Shown piece by piece: positions 58,981 to 64,000 of a DNA stretch of 64,000 nucleotides (within the stretch, counting starts at the first letter, position 1; every line of letters starts with the position of its first letter). The notes below the pieces were generated by a model that was not told where the DNA came from, did not search any database, and saw nothing but the letters and a program-made list of their open reading frames with translations. The translations under genes and the position numbers were made by a program. This DNA is from Coptis chinensis. Lineage: Eukaryota; Streptophyta; Magnoliopsida; Ranunculales; Ranunculaceae. The stretch is taken from assembly GCA_015680905.1 (NCBI GenBank), contig CM027381.1, positions 19,445,501-19,509,500 on the forward strand, written 5' to 3'.

Positions 58981-59762
58981 CATCGCACAATGCACCTTAG
59001 GAGATTCCTATATACGACGACCGCGTTATTAGACACGGGGGCTAGTGTTAACTTACTCCGCTTTTATTTGTATAGACAAATAGGCCTAGGCTTAAATGCA
59101 ACCCACTAAAATGACATTGCAATTAGTCGATCGGTCTATTAAGTATCCTAAAGGTGTGGTCGAAAAATGTTCTCGTAAAAATTCAGGATTTCTACTATCC
59201 GGCTGATTTTGTCATCCTCGATACGTAAGTCGTTAACGACTGTCCATCATCTTAGGAATGCCTTTTCGGGCAACCGCCAATGCGCTCATTAATTGCCGTG
59301 ATGGTTCAATGTCCATGTCTTTTGGCCATCTTGTGTTGAAGTCAATATTTTTAAAACAAAGACACAGCGCTTACCCGATCGATTAAGCCTATGGATGGAG
59401 AGGTTAGCATGATCGAGAGCTTTGCTCGAGATTATTTCAACAACACGTTCCCTAATAATCATATGCCCAAATTTCTTTCCTTTGGAAGTTCAGACTCCAA
59501 CATTTTCATCCCTACACTAGTCGATACACATATTACGGATGAGGATGAGATAGATGACTTTCTCAAAGATGTAGAGGACTATCATAGTAACGTGGATATG
59601 ACCAATCTAGATGAGGAATTCGATGAGTTTCTTAGAGGAGGTGATGATTCACCCTATCAAGAACTACTTTGCACAACATCCACCTCGACTCCCCTCCTTC
59701 CACCCTTTCAAAGGAATCTCGAGTTTGCACTCGATCCTTTTGTTTCTTCAGGTGCTTCATAA
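58981..59762 (+). pseudogene. E6 protease and acidic linker
   Basis: DTGASVNLL at about 59035: this copy keeps the usual Asp-Thr-Gly-Ala, unlike the Leu form in the other elements. Later words (LVDRSIKYPKG, FYYPADFVIL) are split by shifts near 59105, 59165 and 59240. The linker 59391-59762 has VEDYH and EFDEFLRGGDDSP, as in E4, and ends at a stop near 59760. Confidence 0.8.
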
Positions 59763-59852
59763 TTTTTAAATCTACCTAGTAAACAAATACTTTAAAAAGA
59801 CAAACCATTTGACACCTTCATTTTCAGACTTGAGACAGTCCCTACCTACACT

Positions 59853-60182
59853 ATGAATGAGTTTTGTGCTAAACCCACATCCTCATTTTTTCCATGCTTT
59901 CCTTCTACAACTTATCCATATCCACCATATTCTCCACAACCATTCACCTTCCCACACTTATTTACTAGAACACCCTCTCGTTCAAAAATGAAAAAGAAGG
60001 TGCATGCTAGGTTACGTAATAGGGTTATCCGACTTCGCTTTCATTTCACTAGGTTGCGTCATAGGAAATCTTGGTGCTTGATTGTGTTTGGATATGTTTT
60101 TTGTGATATTTATTTATGGAATGATCCACAACTATTTCGGTTGTTGATATATGATAAACTGCATGTTCATACATATGTTTAG
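59853..60182 (+). CDS. E6 terminal frame (RHRKSW/DPQ frame)
   Basis: 109 codons from ATG to TAG. Shares with E4: FFPCFPSTTYPYPPY, FTRTPSR, RHRKSWCLIVFG, WNDPQLFRLLIYD. A frame upstream from about 59780 appears related to E4 too, so the original frame may have been longer. Function not recognised. Confidence 0.6.
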   Translation: MNEFCAKPTSSFFPCFPSTTYPYPPYSPQPFTFPHLFTRTPSRSKMKKKVHARLRNRVIRLRFHFTRLRHRKSWCLIVFGYVFCDIYLWNDPQLFRLLIYDKLHVHTYV

Positions 60183-60581
60183 ATAAAGTCTCGAGTATCT
60201 AACTATAAACGACTCAACTTTTGTATTTGGTGCATTTCCTTTCATTTCCATATATTGGTGAGTGCACCATTAAGGTAACTGGGCCCTCCCTACGGAGTGT
60301 GTGGCTTTAAGTACCGGATCCTAAGTCCACGTTTAACATAATTCACATTTTCCAATCTTGCATGTTTTCTCGGATTTTTGAGTCATGTTTCTCTATGGGG
60401 TGAATTATGTCTTTCTTGTTTATTGTTTTTCATTATAAAAGTTAAAAAAAAAATATATATATATATATATAAAGAATAAACATAGTAATCTAGGAAGTCT
60501 CGGGAATTTGACTTTAAAAGACCTACTGCTAAAAAACAAATTTTCTAAGCTTTGTTGTAAAAAATTTGTTTGGGGGTGGGG
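60183..60581 (+). other. E6 3' tail, truncated
   Basis: Two copies of the GTCT motif (60188-60215 and 60497-60522) and a polypurine word ending GGGGGTGGGG at 60581, as in E4 28697. A TA run lies at 60453-60470. The rest of the tail and the 3' LTR are missing. Confidence 0.65.
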
Positions 60582-61688
60582 TAAAAATAGTAGAATCCTA
60601 AATATTTAATGTTAACAACACTAATATGTAATCCTACCTGTTCTTACGTTTAAATCAATTTTTCTTACTTTCAAAACATAATCATGCAATATAATGAGTA
60701 AGGATTCGTCCACTCTTAACTCTCTAGACTTAAATCGAATTCAACTAATCAAACCCAAAAGGAACAATGGTGAGAGTAATGATTTGATGTGAAATTTCTA
60801 TACTACCATTCCCAACACATAAACAATAATAACAATAAGACATAATTAAATTAAACTGAAATTAAAACTAATTTAGAACTAAGATTGTGAATAACTAATT
60901 ATGAATTTAAGACAACTAAATCTAAATAAGAATTTAAGCAATAATCTAAATTGAAATGAAGAACTAATACTTTATTCTAAAAACTAAAATATGAATCTAA
61001 ACTAACTAATTGAATGAATGAAAAAAAACTAGATCTAGATCTAAAAACTAATCTAGATCTATCTTTTTCTAACCCTAAACTCCATTAACATTAGCTTCCT
61101 AACCTAACTGCCATTAACAAAGAATCAAGCTTTTGTTTTTATACTTTCAGATCCAAAAATCGTGCATGGGCTTGGAGCCATGTTTTGGGCTGGAAAATCG
61201 GGCCCAAACCCCAATTTCTTTAGTCCAAAATGGGCTCTTCAGCTGTAGTTGGCTTCGACAGATGTTTCTTCCACTTCTGCTCCTTTGATTGGGCCAAGGC
61301 TTGGAACATTGGAAAGCTCTTTTCGAGCCGGTCATTTTGACATAAGGTAGACCCAATTCCGAGGTCTGAGTCCAAAGATATGGTATTTGGAAGTTCTGCT
61401 GACTTTGTGCACTGTTTCTGCCCGCGTGGACTTTGACTTTTCAGCTTTTGACCGGGCTTTACAAAGGCTTTGTCTTCTTGAAAATTGGCCTTTAATCACA
61501 GAACTCCTTAGCAACCGACCTTTGCTCCTTTATCTCGCTAAAGTGGCACATTTCTGCACATAATGGACTTTGAAGCCTGAAATGCATAAAAACACGTAAT
61601 CAATATTAACTCTTACTTATTATTCACATAATTGGTCTAAAAAGTACGATTGTTAAGGGGTTAAAACTACAGTTTTGGGCTCTTATCA
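60582..61688 (-). repeat. E7 3' LTR, 1,107 bp
   Basis: Minus strand begins TGATAAGAGCCCAAAAC at 61688 and carries the GTATAAAAAC promoter word near 61135. It aligns with the E3 and E6 LTRs. The other end reads CTACTATTTTTA at 60582; E3 continues here with CATTTATCA. Confidence 0.8.
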
Positions 61689-61703
61689 AACCACCCCAAA
61701 CAG
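61689..61703 (-). promoter_or_regulatory. E7 polypurine tract
   Basis: Minus strand TGTTTGGGGTGGTT directly precedes the LTR, and GAGGACAAGCAAAATG lies before it. This is the expected plus-strand primer for cDNA synthesis. Confidence 0.75.
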
Positions 61704-63721
61704 CATTTTGCTTGTCCTCAAGCAAAGATGAGAAATTAGAATAAGTGACCAAAAATGGAGTTCTATCTACTCGCGTTTATTTGAGTGCGATTGCATTGAC
61801 CATATGCAACAAGGCCTTAAACCACTAGGAATTCCCTAGTGGACGAAGTTATAGTCTCGTGAGAGTTTTTCCATGAAGGTACTCACAAACTTCATCTATA
61901 CTACAACGACTAAGAAATAAAACTATTGTTTCCTCATTCATGTCTCAACTATCTATACATCTCACTAGTAAATGAATAAGAATAACCTAGTCAAAAACCT
62001 AAGCTAATATATGTATAATAATCAATCATCTATGATACAAATATATATACTATGAGTAATACTATGAAATGCCTAGCAGGTTCGTTTCTGAAAACTCGAA
62101 ATAGCGTCCTTAAGTAGGTCCTCACATAAATGTCAAGACAAAACCACTCACGATTTTTCCGCTCAAGTTTATTTACTCCAAATTGTGCAGTGGGCACACT
62201 TTACCTTACAATCTCAATGACAAACAAGGAAGCCGGAGTCGATCAAACACATCTGCCACTTACTATCACACTAACCTATTCCTAATTGAGCTAGAGGTCT
62301 TTATTAGGTGTTGCGGGGATTAGGAGATGGTTTAAGAAAGAAGGAAATGGATATTCAAAAGGACAAGTCTGAGATAATAGAGTCTTCATATTATGTAACT
62401 TAGAGAAAACCTTGTTATTTTCTTTTGCTTCTATACTTTGTTTCCATCCTTAGCCATATTTTTTTTTTCTTTTCCTTGGATGGAAACTTCTTTTCTTTTT
62501 CTGAAGCAACTAACTAATTTTTGTTTACACAGTTTTTCTCTTCTCTTTTCTTCACTCATCCTATTCTCAGACTTATTCTAAAATGGGTAGGTTTATTATT
62601 ATTATTTTTTTTTATATTTTGTTTTGTTTTTGTAACAGGGTAAATGAATTGTGGTTTATGGAAGGGCTAATGAAAGGCTCAGTGGGGCAACTAGCGGAAA
62701 ATATACTTAGGTCAGAATTTCTAGCTATATCGATCCAAAAAGGGCCTAAATTCTCTCTTAGGACATGGTATAGTGGTCAAGCAAGTGGGGATGTGATTTT
62801 CTATTCGAATATACTTCTCCCTTGTGTCATTTCTCAAATGTTTCACTCATATAAGGCTTTTAGGCTATATTCTCACAGGATTTGTAGAATAAATACTCTA
62901 GCCTAGATTTCTTTAAACTTCTTGCCAAACAATCATAGATACTCATGTAATATATTTATAGATAGATGCAAAGATTATTACCTACATATTAACCTAAGTT
63001 TCTAAAAACTATTCTAATCCGAAAGTTACATTGAGACTTCTAGATTATTAAGAGCATAGAGAAAGAAACAATACCAATATTCCTAAGTGTATAGCATAAA
63101 CTTTTTTTTTTTATTTTTATTTTTATTTTTTTTTATTATTTTAAGACAAATAATACGTAATATACAACCTAATATGTGCTTAACATTTACATCGTGTTTC
63201 TATACCACCCCAAACAATTTGGGAGAAGGGGGTTCATGAAACAATTCAATAGCACAATTAAATTATGTAACTAACTAATTTTTATAATTTTTAATATTTT
63301 ATAAATAAAAGTGTGTAATTTACATCCTAAAAGTGTCTAATTTTTGCAAATGTTTCTATCCCACCCCCCAAACAATTGAACGCTTTGTCCTCAAAGTGTA
63401 AAGAGATAAGGAAAGAATTTACCATAGAAACGTGGCAAAAATTGGCGCACTGATGTAAAATATTGTAAAGATGATATGATAATATGAAGCACAATTAAAC
63501 TGGTACGTACTAACTAACACAAACTCTACTGAAGTAAACATGACAGGCTTAGGGTGGCAACATGATTTAAAATGAATACCAAAATACGCCACCCCCAAAC
63601 AAAATTGGAAAACTCTTTTTAAGTTTGAAAATTTTGTTTGGCCTATACTCCGAAAAGTTGGTATTAGACGAAAACTTGGTTCTTTTAAAGTCGATTCCCT
63701 AGACTTACTAATATATATGTA
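61704..63721 (-). other. E7 3' noncoding tail
   Basis: Holds three internal polypurine motifs (63588-63605, 63361-63375, 63204-63218), one GTCT motif (63681-63705), and T-rich runs at 62459-62468 and 63104-63130. No gene supported; the 107-codon frame at 62583-62906 is on the opposite strand and has no homologue. Confidence 0.65.
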
Positions 63722-64000
63722 TTAAAATGCAGGTTTACCATATATCAATAATCGAAAAAGTTGTGGGTCTTTCCACAAATAATTAACATGGAATGCACCA
63801 TCAAACAGAATTAAGCACCAAGCTTTTCTATGACGTAGCTTTAGTGGAATGAGAGCAAAGCCTTATAGATCTAAAACCTAATTGAGCATACAGGTTTCTT
63901 CTTTGTCCTCTTTACGGGGGGATGCCAAGTAAATGAACGGAGAAAATTGATGGTTGTGGAAGAGAAGATAGGATAGGATGTGGATAATTTTGAGAAGGAA
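63722..64000 (-). pseudogene. E7 terminal frame (RHRKAW/DPQ frame), partial
   Basis: Minus frame from 63834 to a TAA at 63722 reads RHRKAWCLILFDGAF, WKDPQLFRLLIYG. The proline-rich half at 63850-64000 has shifts or stops. Third independent copy of the frame seen in E4 and E6. Confidence 0.6.

Larger units (their letters stand above)
54749..60581 (+). mobile_element. E6: short Athila-like element, gag-protease only
   Basis: LTR, primer site, leader, gag, protease, linker, terminal RHRKSW frame and start of the tail; no RT, RNase H or integrase. Its layout and the linker-to-terminal-frame passage match E4. It lies inside Z1 of E5. The tail stops at 60581 at a polypurine motif, where the E7 LTR begins in opposite orientation. 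Confidence 0.85.
60582..64000 (-). mobile_element. E7: 3' end of a short Athila-like element
   Basis: Minus order: terminal RHRKSW frame, noncoding tail, polypurine tract, 3' LTR. The remainder is to the right of the window. The LTR is type A. Its outer end lacks the last eight or nine bases and abuts E6 directly, so the junction is a later rearrangement. Confidence 0.8.

Noticed and set aside
60582..61688. This LTR as the 3' LTR of E6
   Set aside because: It is in the opposite orientation and has its own polypurine tract on the right, so it belongs to E7.
1..64000. CRISPR arrays, operons, bacterial ribosome sites
   Set aside because: None seen; all repeat structure is explained by plant transposons and microsatellites.
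1..64000. tRNA or rRNA genes
   Set aside because: Only primer-site fragments matching the tRNA-Asp 3' end were seen; no cloverleaf or rRNA blocks recognised.

Overview
This is plant nuclear DNA. No host gene, rRNA or tRNA is recognisable. Almost everything is Ty3/gypsy LTR retrotransposon of the Athila-like group. Evidence for this is the order gag, protease, reverse transcriptase, RNase H, integrase, a primer binding site resembling the 3' end of plant tRNA-Asp, LTRs of about 0.8 to 1.8 kb beginning TGATAAG and ending TATCA, and extra reading frames after integrase. Density, nesting and decay fit pericentromeric or other repeat-rich heterochromatin of a flowering plant; the species cannot be named from this.

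I label eight elements E1 to E8. E1 (1-24220, minus) is a giant gag-pol element whose 3' LTR lies left of the window. After integrase it carries three related frames (Z1, Z2, Z3) and a possible 37-residue membrane peptide. Its 5' LTR has been expanded to five copies of a 740-750 bp U5 plus primer-site unit, and a left-truncated CACTA transposon with a solo LTR inside it has landed in that array. E4 (24221-31151, plus) has gag and protease but no RT, RNase H or integrase, and ends in a conserved frame with the words RHRKSW and DPQ. E2 (31152-36521, minus) is a second Athila branch, cut in RT by E4 and carrying a MITE in gag. E8 (36522-38265 plus a 28 bp scrap at 44155) is the 3' tail of a plus element split by E2, E3 and E5. 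E3 (38266-44154, minus) keeps gag and part of protease, with a large internal deletion and a solo LTR in gag. E5 (44183-54748, plus) is the best gag-pol copy. E6 (54749-60581, plus) interrupts Z1 of E5 and again lacks RT to integrase. E7 (60582-64000, minus) is the 3' end of a further element of the same short type.

The nesting reads as E2 containing E4 containing E1 containing CACTA containing a solo LTR, and E8 hosting E2, E3 and E5, with E6 inside E5. The likely biology is one of partners: E1/E5-type elements once supplied RT and integrase, while the E4/E6/E7 type supplied only gag-protease and its own terminal frame and would have had to be mobilised in trans. Shared leader and 3' noncoding motifs support that link, but it is inference. 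Every long reading frame is broken, so nothing here is expected to move today. Coordinates of domain edges are good to a few tens of bases; LTR ends marked TG/CA are to the base.
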